Source: Lasiosphaeris hirsuta
Taxonomy: Eukaryota; Ascomycota; Sordariomycetes; Sordariales; Lasiosphaeriaceae
DNA length: 64,000 nt
Direction of reading: 5' to 3'
NCBI GenBank assembly: GCA_030549175.1
Contig: JAUKUA010000002.1
Span: forward strand, 5,146,001-5,210,000
Position numbers and translations under genes: made by a program. Below are positions 10,236 to 20,845 of this stretch, piece after piece. The notes beneath the pieces were generated by a model. The model made no database searches. It had not been told where the DNA came from and was given only the letters and a program-made list of their open reading frames with translations. Numbering within the stretch: position 1 is the stretch's first letter; every line of letters starts with the position of its first letter.

Positions 10236-11634
10236 TGGAAAGACGGGGGGATTGGATGCGGCCCTTTGACAGGTCAACCAACGGGAGGGGCGCCTAACCA
10301 ATCAAAAAGTGTTCTGAGGGGGGGAGCTGCTCTTCCAGCAGAGCATTACGACCGCACAGAGTAAAGGTACAAGTTACCTCAAGAATGACTTCTATATAGG
10401 TGGCTGGCTCAACCAGCGATTGTTGACTTGGTCTAGCCAAGTAAGCAATACGTATCTTCACTTTGTCCACTGCAAAGGCAAACACCTCTGTGCATTTGTG
10501 TATCCAGCGCTCAGGGCGCTTACCGATCCTCGTTGGCTCTCTGCTCCAAACCCCTGAACGTTCTGCACTCACAAGCCTCACCGCACAAACACGGCACCTG
10601 GGATTACCTGTATCTTAAAGGTGTTGCTGGTCGGATTGTGATACTATAATCTGCACATCTGATTTGCTTATGTGAAGATAATAGTAACAGTGCCTAGTGA
10701 AGTATATACATAAAATACGGCGTCAATAAGTGCGATTTGGATCTGCAGAGTACCTATTGAAACTGTTGAAGCGAAGCCGGAGGTCATATCTTAAGTGAGT
10801 AAGTGGCACAATTAGTAGCCAAGTAGCAAGGCTAGCAGCAAAGTAGGCAGCAAAAGTAAGCGATTGAGCACATAAAACAGGCTTAAAGCTGCCAAACATG
10901 CCCTTTTTCTCTGGCTTGTGGCCTCCGGCGATGCCTCCGGCGGGGCCCCTGCGGGGAGCTACTCGCTACGCTCGAAGCTACGCCACAATCTACAGCAGCG
11001 ATCGCCTTGTCGGGGCCACGTTGGCTCAGCGTCCTGTCCGCCTGGGTCGCCAGGAGGGCCACCGGGAGCTCCAGCAGTGGCCATGATGCTGGAATATGGC
11101 GATTTCCGTCTTGTTGCACGCGTTGCGTGGTGTTGCAATCGAGTGGCGATTAACGAAAGATTGTTTTGTGTGGAAAATTTGCAAATGTGGGAAGGCAGGG
11201 AAGATTGAAGGCGGGTGGAAGATTGCGCGCAGTAAGCTTGGTCTACGCGCAGTCACATGATCTGGCGGCAGTCAAAGCCACTGTCAGTTGAGGCTGGAGG
11301 GCTTGCAGGGTCTGTGCTTTGGGGCGACCAATCGCCGAACGAGGTCGCCCTTCCTGATTCCGATCGCGGATCGACCGCGATCCGCGGGCTCCAGTACCGG
11401 TTGTTACACCGGGGGGGCGGGGAGGCTATGTACTCCGTCCCTCTCCTCCCCCTTACTACATGAAGGGTTTAAGAATCCTAAAACTAGATTCCGTAGCATT
11501 ATCAACCACAATCCAATGGAGATCCTTTGTAAAAATCAATACTAATCAGTTACCATAAGGATTCTTCTAGGGTACATATGCTGGCAGTTATCGACAATTC
11601 CCTTCTCCCCTCTTCCTGCCTTACAGCAACTTTC
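10236..11634. other. Intergenic, with a GC-rich hairpin at 11361-11384
   Basis: No gene is recognised. Within it, cgcggatcg and cgatccgcg form a perfect 9-bp inverted repeat with a 4-nt loop. The part near 10.8 kb has irregular agtagcaa/gcagcaaa repetition. Confidence 0.4.
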
Positions 11635-12985
11635 TCATCCACCGGTCCCTGCTGACCGGGGGTTGGCAGAGAGGGAGCCTTCACAGTCCCAAGCGGCTGA
11701 CTCTGCATCTCGCCATGTCCAGCCGATGACCGAGAGCCCTTGACAGGGGAGAAGGAGCGGATCTCTTTGCCAACCGACCGGAGCCAGTCCCGACCCTTGC
11801 GTCGAATGTCCGAAGAGCGGACGACCTCGTCGAGGAAGTGTTGCTTCTAGCTCTTGACGTAATCGCAGTATGCTTGTGCCGTACGGCGCGCTTCCTCCTC
11901 TGTGTATGGCGTGTGGTATGTTTCGGCGATGGCGTATGATACGTAGCTGAGAGGGCGAGCGAAGCGAGGTAGCCCCTAGTTGTGCTGCTGGGACGATGGA
12001 TGCGCCACCGTCCCTCATCATCCGCCGTACCAGCCCTTGTCGATCATCCCATTCCCGGTTCTCCCTTCGCGTGATGTACCGAAATTCACGCAGATGGCAC
12101 CGTATGCAGCTCTCTCCGTTCGGGCGGGTGAGGCTGTGGACTTGGACGAACGTATCCGCCACTCTACAGGCGCTCTGGCGGAATTCGATGAGGGCGGTGA
12201 AGTAGGATACGGACGGGGCGCGTGGATCGCCCCTGAGGAAGAATTGAATCGCGGCCGCTACGCGGTTCTCATAGCCCCCTTCCCAATCGCCCGGGGAGAG
12301 TTGTCGAAACTGCTGTACCATGCTGTAGACTCGTGCATGCTCCTGATCCCTGAACTGAGCCCCATCGGGCAGAGAGACAGATTCCGCAGAGCTAGCGTCC
12401 GGGAATACTTGGCGTGAGTACGTAGATAGGTTATCCCAACGCTCCTTGAAGCGGGCCAAAGGGATTGCGGTTCTCCTAGACCACGAAAAAGTCCACTTCG
12501 CCTCCTCCTGCGCGAGCAGTGGTTTTGGAGACCTCGTCGAGAAATCTATCAATCATCTTGGCGGGTGGAACGACCGTCACAGGAGTGATCTCGGATTCGA
12601 GAAGCTCAGGGCTGAGGACGACCTTGGGACACTCAGAAGCGATACCGTGGTAATAGAGGCCATGCTTCTTCAACAACTTATTACTGGACTCGGCAGCGAT
12701 AAGCCATACTTGGTCGGTAACTGAACCTTTTAGGAGGTAGTTGAAAGCGTAAAAGTCGGAGAGGAACCACCCATCATCAAGCTAGGAGCCAGTAGAGACT
12801 GTCGGGTGGGTTGCTGCAACGATGATGGTATTGCCAAAGACGTAAGGGAACGTGTGAGTGAAAAAAGTCCCGCACTTGTCGTCGGGGTAACGGGCAGACA
12901 TTACCTTGTGCGCGCCGCCCATGGTAAGCTTGTTTAGCTCTGCCATCTGACTGCCAAAAGTAGGGCTAGCCTAGGATGTCGTCGA
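11635..12985 (-). pseudogene. Degraded gene for a fungal protein of unknown function (possibly caspase-like family)
   Basis: From about 12946 the minus strand reads MAELNKLTMGGAHKVMSARY, then reaches a TAG near 12785 in a place where Trp fits (GS*LDDGWFLSDFYAFNYLL). It continues through VWLIAAESSNKLLKKHGLYY, PKVVLSPELLESEI and MIDRFLDEVSK. The frame then shifts, and a 305-codon frame (12552-11635) carries on with LARFKERWDNLSTYSRQVFP and a long tail. The WFLSDFYAFNYLL...VWLIAAES...VVLSPELLE arrangement resembles a widespread fungal hypothetical family that I associate, with low certainty, with caspase-like peptidases. TGG-to-TAG fits a RIP-type transition. The gene is inactive as written. Confidence 0.5.
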
Positions 12986-14156
12986 CGGAACGGCGTACTT
13001 GCATGATCTGAGGTTCAGCACTGTGGTTGATGTGCCGTCGTGTTTGTAAATCAATTTGGGATGGGTTGTGTGGTTGTGATTGGGGGGGGGGGGGGGGGCC
13101 AACGAAAACACCGAGGGCACCGTGCCGCCACCGCTGCTAGTGGGTATCGAGGAGCCTGGCGCAGTAGCTTGGCGCAACCCAGCAAACTGAATGGTATCGG
13201 CATCGCTTTCGTGTTGCGCCGTCGTAGAGTCGGTGATGCTTTGGGGCTGGCGTTGAGGCTGGGGGCAAGAGCTATTACACTCCGAGACAGACTGGTATGT
13301 ACCCGAGAACAGACCGGCTCGGAGCCCAGGGTGCGTGCTTCCGAGACAGGTCAGCTTGCAGAGTCAGGGGATCAGTGGTATTAACTAACTAGTAGGCAAC
13401 CGCGGGGACGCCTACGCTAGGAGGCTGATTCGGCTAGTCCCCCTACCCGGTGGCCCGAAAGCTACAACAAACAGTTGTCCACCCCAGGAAGAAAATGATC
13501 GCCCCTCATGACAACTCGATAGTATCACGCCGCCTTGAAGCCGCACCAAAAAAAAAAACTCGACGGAACGGATAATCAACGACCGTGGGAGGGTGGAGGA
13601 CTCCCAAGTGATCTTCATGTCGCACCGGAAGGGGGAACTTAAAAACCTAGCTTCGCCAAGATTTCGAGACCATATAGCGAACCACCAACCATAAAAACCC
13701 GCATCCCCGGTTGAGGCATCAGCAATTCGTCGCCGACTCTCACGTCCCCCGTCCTCTCTTTTTACATCTTGTCTTTATCTGTTAATCCTCCAACCTGTTT
13801 ACATATTCCAATGGACCTGCTCCATGGGCAGATTGCCTTCTACGCCGAGGGGTGCCTTGGGCCTCCAGTTCCCCTTCTTCAGCATCGACTTCAAAGCTGC
13901 GGGCGGCACGGGAGGAGAACTCTGGGCGACTGCCAATCAATGCGCCGGCGCCTCGGCCGCATGCGCTCAGGCCGCCGACCAGCCCAACACGGTGCTTGGC
14001 GAAGTCAGGGGCCGTGGACACGTCCTCAATCTTTGCTTCAGTCTCGCTGTCAAAACAATCTCTCGCAGCTGTACGTGACGTGGAAAGACGAGGATGATGA
14101 TCTAGCCGTCTACATTCAGCGCGTGGTTTCGTTCTTGCTGTCCAGCCCGGACCACA
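12986..14156. other. No supported gene; 17-G tract at 13082-13098
   Basis: Open frames on both strands are short and unrecognisable. A pure run of 17 G is the only marked structure. Confidence 0.45.
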
Positions 14157-14317
14157 TTATCTGGCCTACCGTCCTCCGCTCCTGAGTTTGGGCCTGGGCG
14201 AGACCTGGCTAGCTCGGAAGCCACACTCTGACGAGCTTCCAGGACAAAGTCTGGCTTCCGGGCTAGCCAGGTCTCGCCCAGTCCCAGACTCAGGAGCAGA
14301 GGACGGAGACCAGATAA
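14157..14317. repeat. Foldback element: 66-67 bp imperfect inverted repeat
   Basis: The left arm (14157-14223, ttatctggcc...) and right arm (14252-14317, ...ccagataa) are reverse complements with only a handful of mismatches, around a 28-nt loop. The ends are ttatctgg / ccagataa. The structure looks like a small foldback or MITE-like element, or a recent inverted duplication. No transposase ORF is present. A minus-strand open frame (14504-14166) runs straight into it. Confidence 0.85.
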
Positions 14318-14387
14318 CAAGAGGCAGCGGCAGACGTGAATGCTTTCGCTTCGAGTGCCGTTCCGTTATCTTTGAATAGGGAGTTTC

Positions 14388-14545
14388 GGTGGCAACAAAA
14401 ATTACCGTGACCGCCTTTTCTGTCAAGATGTCTATTTTGGCGAGGGGCCCCTTGTTGCGAGATGCGTAGTCGGTTGTGACGACCTCAGGTATGGAGAACG
14501 GCATACCTCTGAGGCAGAGCTGTATTTCATCGTCGTCAGCGACGG
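14388..14545 (-). other. Short coding-like fragment next to the foldback element
   Basis: The minus strand reads PPVADDDEIQLCLRGMPFSI and then VVTTDYASRNKGPLAKIDIL before entering the foldback arm. It has protein-like composition but no recognised family. It may be the remnant of a gene interrupted by the element. Confidence 0.25.
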
Positions 14546-14639
14546 GGGTCTATTCGGAGATGTAGCCAATTGGGTGAGGTTACTATTGAAAAAGAAACAA
14601 ATAGGGAGCGGTGTAGGCCAATATCAGCGAGTACTTACG

Positions 14640-15160
14640 TTGCGTGATGATGCCGAGGGTGTGGGCGGTTCCCTCTGCGGTGTCGACAACGGAAACTCGG
14701 TATTGTAGGGAGACATGTCACACTTCCCTCTCATCTCGGAGATGAAAAGTGGCGAGGAAAGATTCAAGAATGGATTGTGAAAGCCCGATGCGAGCGAGCC
14801 GATGCATCTTAGTGCCCGAGGTGGTCGCCCTAGCCTAGGCCCGCAAACCCATTCCTCCACGACTGACGCGCGCACACCCACAGCAGGACGTAGAAGAACG
14901 ACTCCAGATCGTGCCGGTATGTATGGTCGATGCCAAATAGTGCCTCGATCGCCATAAGCTGCATCGTACCCGTCGTCATGTGCCGCGCCCCGCTCGGGCC
15001 GCTATCTCATACCTTGACCAGAAGGAATTGCTCGAGATTTTCCTTGCGGCCTCTGTGAGATCGTTGTAAATAGGGAGTAATCGTACCGCCAAGCTGCCGG
15101 AGAGCCAATTAACCTCAACAGAAGACTCGCAAAGTCTTTGCATTGTAGGTTGGTATCGCT
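14640..15160 (-). pseudogene. FunK1-type fungal protein kinase relic
   Basis: At about 15030-14845 the minus strand reads LEQFLLVKV*DSGPSGARHM, TTGTMQLMAIEALFGIDHTY and RHDLESFFYVLLWVCARQSW. The GTMQ-MAIE-L and HDLESFFYVLLW blocks are the hallmark of the C-lobe of the FunK1 family. A TGA interrupts the segment just before DSGPSGARH, and frames are lost after WRNGFAGLG. The N-lobe and catalytic HRD region were not found upstream. FunK1 kinases are lineage-specific, often high-copy and frequently pseudogenised in filamentous fungi. Confidence 0.75.
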
Positions 15161-16849
15161 TAATTTACTCCGAACGTGCTCAAGAGTATCGCGGAGCGGG
15201 TGTTCCGAAATGATGGCTTCCTGCTTGAGATCCGTTCTGGTGGGATCAAAATTGCCATTTTGCGGGTTGCAAAAAGATCCACAGAAGTGGGGACGATCGG
15301 ATGTGCGTGTCTGCCAGTCGTCTCGTGCATTGCATGCACAGGCCCCTCCAACACCATAACAACTTGCCAGGAAAGGATAGATAGACTCTTTGCCTCCTCG
15401 TTTTAGCAGTGCAAAATAGAGAGCGCCTCCCCACAGCTTTGGTCAATAGCCCCTAATATGGGCCACAAGCATTGTCAAGTATTTTGATGCGCTCTACCGC
15501 GCGCATTTTGTTTGTTTCCTCCCCCTTTCACAATATCGCATCCTTTTTCTCCCAACATGTTTGAGCGGCAGCCAACTTCGAAGGAATAGGAAGCACGCAC
15601 GCTCCCATCTAACTATTGCCCCCGATATTTGGCCACGCTCCTGGAGTTCAGCGACGGCGACGTGCACGCGGCCCGCCAAGAGCCCTGCCGGCGAGCCCCG
15701 TCGGACCGCTTTTAGATGGCTTGTCAGGAGAACAACAAACACAATTTTCCCGACGCTCAGGGGGAAACGGGGGAGGGAGGGAGGCGGCATGGCTCGATAC
15801 ATGCCAAGTGTCAACCTTGGAAAAGGCAAAGGCGAAGGAAGAGCGTCTGTGCCAGCAATCCAGCCTCTCATGAGATCCCGATAATTGCGGCGGCGGGGTC
15901 TTGCGCTTATTATGGCCGCTGTCGCTCGCAAAGTCCACAGCGAGTGGAAGTGAGGGGCATGGTCGAGTTGGAGGAGGCTGAGGGCTATGTTTTCTTAAGC
16001 TTAACGATGATAAGGGTATTACCTAGGTATTCCCTGAGGTTACAGTGGGTATATTATTATGCATCATTCAAGTGATACATCGTTAGCTTCCCACCCGAGA
16101 TCCACCCCCCAACACACACTTCCAACACCAACCAGTCAAGGATGGAAAATTTACAGTGCCAGCATAGCCCCAGTTCTTCGACCACCCAAACCTTCCCATG
16201 GCGGCTCGCACGTGCTTCTCTGCCTTGTCAAACTGGCCGAAGAAGCCTGAGGGGTAGCACCGGTGCCGCCCTGCGCGCCAGTGCTGTGTATGGAGGGGCT
16301 ACTGGGTCAATTACGCGAAAAATGGGGAGGTCCAGCCCCTCCCTACTCCCCCCATCTTGCTCGATAGCTCCATATTTCTTCCCTTACTACCTCCTCTGTC
16401 TGGCGGGAGTCCTTCTAGCTCAGCTACGGTTAGTCTGAGGTTTAGAGGACCCGTTCCTCACATTGGGCCGGCGCTGAGATTATGTGTTGGTTGGGTGAGA
16501 TATCTAGAGAAGAGCGGAAGGATTAATCAGGCAGGTTGTGCATACTACCAAAGAGGTCGTACATACGTTCTCGGTCTTTTTTGGAAGCAAGGAAAATGGA
16601 AATTGATGACAAACTTTTGGTTTGGCTAAACTTGCGATTCTGGCGCGTCTAGTTTGAAGTGGTGGTGCTCAGAGTACTCCGTAAACCCCAAATTGCTAAC
16701 CTCGGATCCATGCTGTCACTACTCCAGACCCATGCTACCAGACCCATGCCACCACGCCTATGCCTAGACCCCAGACCCATGCTCTGTTCTTGAGACTGGC
16801 TCGCCATCTTTTGGTATGGCGGGGGTGGGACGCTTTCCGCCTGCATGTT
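15161..16849. other. No supported gene; right end of the proposed inverted segment
   Basis: Short frames at 15160-15450 (minus) and 15494-15931 (both strands) have no recognisable family. Sequence just left of 16850 is unrelated to the hydrolase exon that starts there. Confidence 0.45.
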
Positions 16850-17673
16850 GTCAAGGGGAACCGCGACATGACCATCTGCATTGCTTCTGCGGCGGGTTGT
16901 TAGCAAACCCAGCCTTTTTAATCATCATCCAACAAGCCAGGGGGGCCAAGCAAAGTACACACACCTTGCCTCAAACAACGCGGCAATCCCATAGTCCCAC
17001 ACTTGACCACCTCCTCCTCCCCCAGATGCCGAGCCCCCGGCACCCCAGCAGCGAGACCATCCACTGCTGAGAGGTCATTTAGTGCATCTAATAATCAGTG
17101 CCATCCCCCACACGGCTCTGTCATGATCCAGACATACAGTCCTTTCCAAGCCCGCTGCTCTGCCCAGCAAGCGACCCCAGCGTGATCTCGTCCCAATTGA
17201 TCCCCCCAACGGTACCCCTCCCCTCAGCCGCCGCCGCAGCGGCGAGCTCAGGCACGTACTTGGTCACAGGTTCATGCCAGTAACCCCCCCCCCCCCCCCC
17301 AGCCTCGCGAGGAAGGCGTACACGGTGATGAGCTTGGAGATGCTAAAGATGCGGAAGACAGTATCGGGACCGACCGCCACGGCCGTCTTGTTTGTGCTGG
17401 ACAAGGCCGTGTAGAAGCGCGAGTAGATGAACTGGTCCGACGAGTACACGTCAATGGCGTAAAAGGTCTTGGCGGCGTCGATTTGCCTTTCGGCGACGGC
17501 TTTGGTGAGGGCGGCGTCGAACGCTGCGCTGGCGGCCCTGAGCGGCGCGGCCGAGATGGTGACGTTGGGGGCATGGTAGGCCGGGCCGAGAAAAGGGCAG
17601 TTTTGGCTGAACAGGCCGACACTGTTAGGACCCAGAGGAGAAGGAGGACTGCGGCGCGGGGTGAGAGGCGCAT
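16850..17673 (-). pseudogene. 5' half of a beta-lactamase-like serine hydrolase gene with frameshifts
   Basis: The ATG at 17673 opens a signal peptide (MRLSPRAAVLLLLWVLTVSA). After a one-base frame change the mature part reads NCPFLGPAYHAPNVTIS, later [24 protein letters not shown] fits the catalytic SxxK. A 17-C tract (17284-17300; poly-G in the sense strand) then shifts the frame. Beyond it the sense reads [17 protein letters not shown] and [20 protein letters not shown]. Two further introns fit: 17088-17137 (GTATGT...TATTAG) and 16887-16964 (GTGTGT, GCTAAC branch, CGCAG). Exon 2 reads YALNDLSAVDGLAAG and EEEVVKCGTMGLPRC. Exon 3 reads EAMQMVMSRFPL and breaks off near 16852. The missing downstream part, starting with the YSN motif, is at 3.84 kb on the opposite strand. 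Confidence 0.85.
17284..17300. repeat. 17-nt C tract inside coding sequence
   Basis: Read on the minus strand it is poly-G after FLARLG and before YWHEPVTKY, where homologues have about G-D/N-x-Y-W. It puts the two flanking coding segments in different frames. Confidence 0.85.
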
Positions 17674-19279
17674 GGTGTCGTGTCTGTGGGGGGGGGGAGA
17701 GCATGTTGGCAAGGAGAGCTTGGGGCACAGCGCCACGTCTCGGGAGCCCGGTCTTATGTTGAGAGAGAGAGAAGTCACGATTGAGAAAGTCACAGATGCA
17801 ACACAGGGGGCTTTTGCGGGAAGGGCCGCCGGACCAAGACCGGGAGATGCGAACCAAGCCGGGAGCTGGGATGGGACCGACGAGGCAGATTCCGGATGAA
17901 GACGAAAAGCCAAGCAGCAGTGCTTCCGCAGCCACCACCTGTGGCTGCGGCGCCTTTGTACATACCGGCACTTCAGAGAACAGTAACGCCATCGGCCCTC
18001 GCGCACCGCAATCTCCGGACAATCCAGATTTGCCCCCTAGCACGGGTAGGGTCAATATATTACCATTCTCGACGGGCTGTACGTACCCCGACAACCCGGA
18101 TGTCTCGTCGTCTCCCAGCGGGTGGTATGCTACTTTGCCCATCGAGGGGAAGCAACAGGGGGGGGGGGAGGGGGGAATAAAAAACGAAAGCTGTGCAGAG
18201 CGGCCGGGGTCAGAGCGCGGACTGGCTCTGGGTCGGTTCTACGGATACTTGGCGTGGCATGACATGGCGCCGCCAGACTGAGCCAGGACGAGGTTGTCAA
18301 CGGTCTGGCCTCCGAGGTCCGAATAGCAAGGACCGAAGGGGAAGCTCGAGCAGGAGCGAGAAGTGCATGATTTTAAGCGCGAGCCGATGATCATTGTGGG
18401 CAGTGTTTCCAGGTGTTTGCGAGCGAGCATCATAGCGGTTCAAGCGGACTAGTTGGGATATGTGTAGGCTGATGTAGAGATACCTCTATCCCGGCTTTTT
18501 TGCTGAAGCGAAGTTATGCGCGCTAGAGCTCAATCATCGCAGTCTTTTTGATTTTGTCCACAGCCTTGGCAGTATCAAGGGTGCCCTCTTGATCTCTCAC
18601 CTTTTAGCATAACAGCCTTACACAGCCCCCCATCTGTACTTGCTGGAAATAGCATGGATCAAACAACCTTTGGCGTGATAAGTCTTGTGCATCATACTTG
18701 AACGTTTTAGCGCGATGCACTTCCTAGGGGCAAGCAGCATTTTGGCAGTCTTGTGCACCATGCACTTTCCGGGGACGGAGACCAAAACCATCAGAAGAAA
18801 GGGTGCGGTGATGCCAGTGCAGTGATGCCGGTGCAGTGATGCCGGTGCAGTGATGCCGGTGCAGTGACACCGGCGCGGAAATACCAGTGCGAAGATGTGC
18901 TGCGCAGCCCGGCCGACGCCGTTCCCTCTTTCTCCTGAGCGGCAGCTGATGGGGCAGATAGGGCAGATGGAGCAGATGGGGCATGCGAAGGGGGGACAGC
19001 AGTTTTATGCCTGGGTGTGGCATTGAGGAAATACGCGGATTTAATTGGCCTCAGGAGAAGGAATATTCCCACGTGATGCCCCTAGCTTACATAACCACCC
19101 GCCCGTGACAGCAAGTGTTGCCGACCAACCCCTCTCGATGACGTAGCACTTGACGTCTCCCTGCCAACGGCGGAAGGCAGAACGCGGGCCCCCCACATCG
19201 GCCACGGCGAAATGAGTCCCATGATTACAATCCATCGTAGTGTTGAGAGTTACTACTACCCAACGAGAACTGGGATGGA
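17674..19279. other. Intergenic, with G runs and a 14-bp repeat array
   Basis: It contains G runs at 17688-17697 and 18158-18168. The long minus-strand frame continuing upstream of 17673 lacks a better start and is judged an open 5' region. No other gene was found. Confidence 0.45.
18808..18877. repeat. 14-bp tandem repeat, about five units
   Basis: The unit is gtgatgccggtgca: units at 18808 (one mismatch), 18822, 18836 and 18850, then a diverged unit at 18864. Confidence 0.9.
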
Positions 19280-20418
19280 ATGTCAGGATTGGGAAAACCA
19301 TCCGGCAACCCGGACTTCAAGACCGTGCCTATCCGGGGGACGAAACGCCAGCGCACTGCCTCTTCGTCCCCGAGCCGAAGCCGATCGCCAACTAAGGGTG
19401 ACGACGAGTTTGGTAAGGACGACGAGGTTCCGGACACAATCATCTCGGTAGAGGAAGCACGGCCGATTATCGCTGAGTTCCGGCAATCCGTCATTGCTGC
19501 CGGAGACGCCCGCTGCGCTGTCAGCAGAAGAGGCACGGCTTGGTGGGCGACGGGCGGCGCTGGCGGCGCAATAGGACCGGCTGTCCAGGCTGCTCATGTT
19601 ATTCCGCAGGTTCATTGGAACGTCTTTCCGGTCGGTATCGACGATGGCGACGGCGACGGCGACAGCGACGATGACCGTGGGATCGCGGCCGAGGACGATC
19701 TGCCCGCCCTTCGAGAGGCGTGGGAGCAAACGTGGCACTGGTCCAATGGTCTTCTGCTCCTATCCCATCTACACCAGTGCTTCGATGCGCGGCTTTTGTC
19801 CATCGACCCGGACACGCGTCGGGTACGCGCCTTCGTACCCTACGATGCCATCACGGAACATCACGGCAAGGGAACATCCCTGCCACCGGAAATCAACCTC
19901 GGAGCCCTTCGTCACCATTACGACATGTGCTGCATCGAGAACATGGCCGCCAATAAGCAACCAGGGTCATTATCGACTATCTTGGTGAGCAACCTGGCTA
20001 GAAACACGCTCCCGGCAGTCTCCGACATGGTCCCCCCCCCGCTGTTGGCGATTCTGTCAGAGACCCTACCAAGAAGACGTCGTCACAGCAACGGAGTCAG
20101 CGAGATAGCAGTGGTCAAGGCGGCGTGGGCGAAGTAGGTCAAGAAGGGCGGACGGGACGCCCTCTCAGCCCACCACTGAGCGACCTGGACGGCGGTCAGA
20201 AAGGCCCCTCGAGAATCTGGCGGTTCGGAGGGTCATATCTCACAGGCGCGCAAGACGTGGCTCGACTGAGGCAGAAAGGGTGGTTGATTTACGATGTGGA
20301 GAGCGATGCTGAGGACTCGGGCCGAGTCGAAGAGCAGGATGACTGGACTTCTGACAACAAGGAGCGCGGTCGGCCGAGGAAGCGGCAATGCGTGGAGCTA
20401 GCAAGGCCTAGGAGCTAG
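19280..20418 (+). CDS. Fungal HNH-nuclease-domain protein, frame broken by one base in a C run
   Basis: The ATG at 19280 opens a frame with a basic Ser-rich N-terminus (GTKRQRTASSSPSRSRSPTK). A domain follows that reads AAHVIPQVHWNVFP, TWHWSNGLLLLSHLHQCFDA, RVRAFVPYDAITEHHGKG and LRHHYDMCCIENMAAN. This is the fungal HNH (HNH_2-type) arrangement, with the H of AAHV, the N of NGLLL and the H of LSHLH as likely metal/catalytic positions. The frame ends at 20137. A single base added to the run of nine C at 20032-20040 would continue it in the frame ending at 20418, which carries the usual C-terminal motif SRIWRFGGSYLTG...GWLIYDV and a basic tail. The restored length would be 379 residues. Activity is not proven for this family; many members sit in accessory regions. 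Confidence 0.75.
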
Positions 20419-20454
20419 CGAGTGGTTGTACTGACCAAGTACTGCCATTTTTGC

Positions 20455-20845
20455 CCCTTCCAGGAAAAGGGCAGAGTCGTCATCGACCATCGCCCCCTTA
20501 ATCGCGCGGCGGTTACTAGCAATTTGTACCCAATGCCAATGGAAGACAAGTGAACATAACCAAGCCGTACAAACGCTTCGTCTGACACTTTTGGAGCGGA
20601 GCAATGGAAAAGGGGGGGGGGGGGGGGGGGGGGGATCGAATTGAGTATGCTCCAGCTAAGAGAGTAAGGCGCTTGAGCGCCGAATATATACAAAAGAGAG
20701 AGCGCTATGCCAAGGAGCCAGGGCTCCCAGCCACACCCACCGCAGCTATGGACACTTCGCCAATGCTCGCATCGACGACATGATTGTGTTCAGCGACGCG
20801 CCTCCAGGTATCTATGGGGTGGTGAGGCCTGCTGATAGGATTGCA
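20455..20845 (+). mobile_element. Ty3/gypsy-like reverse transcriptase relic
   Basis: At 20463-20550 the plus strand reads GRVVIDHRPLNRAAVTSNLY followed by PMP, like the gypsy RT block in which a conserved G-R-V-V-x-D-x-R-x-L-N precedes a Y-P-x-P. At 20740-20810 it reads YGHFANARIDDMIVFSDAP, matching the x-DD-I-V-F-S catalytic block. Between them the sequence is scrambled by stops and by 23 consecutive G (20612-20634). No LTRs or other domains were identified. It is a dead fragment. Confidence 0.6.

Larger units (their letters stand above)
3845..16850. other. Candidate inverted segment of about 13 kb
   Basis: The two ends of this segment fall inside what looks like one gene. The 3' half starts at the left end on the plus strand, and the 5' half stops at the right end on the minus strand. 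Flipping the segment puts the halves in order and orientation, with SRFPL of the 5' half next to AAADRTPGYSN of the 3' half. The content is all low-density, decayed sequence. A misassembly, or two separately truncated paralogues, would be the alternatives. Confidence 0.6.

Noticed and set aside
17674..18142. N-terminal extension of the hydrolase 5' half
   Set aside because: The open frame continues upstream, but the ATG at 17673 gives a proper signal peptide, while the extension is low-complexity and leaderless.
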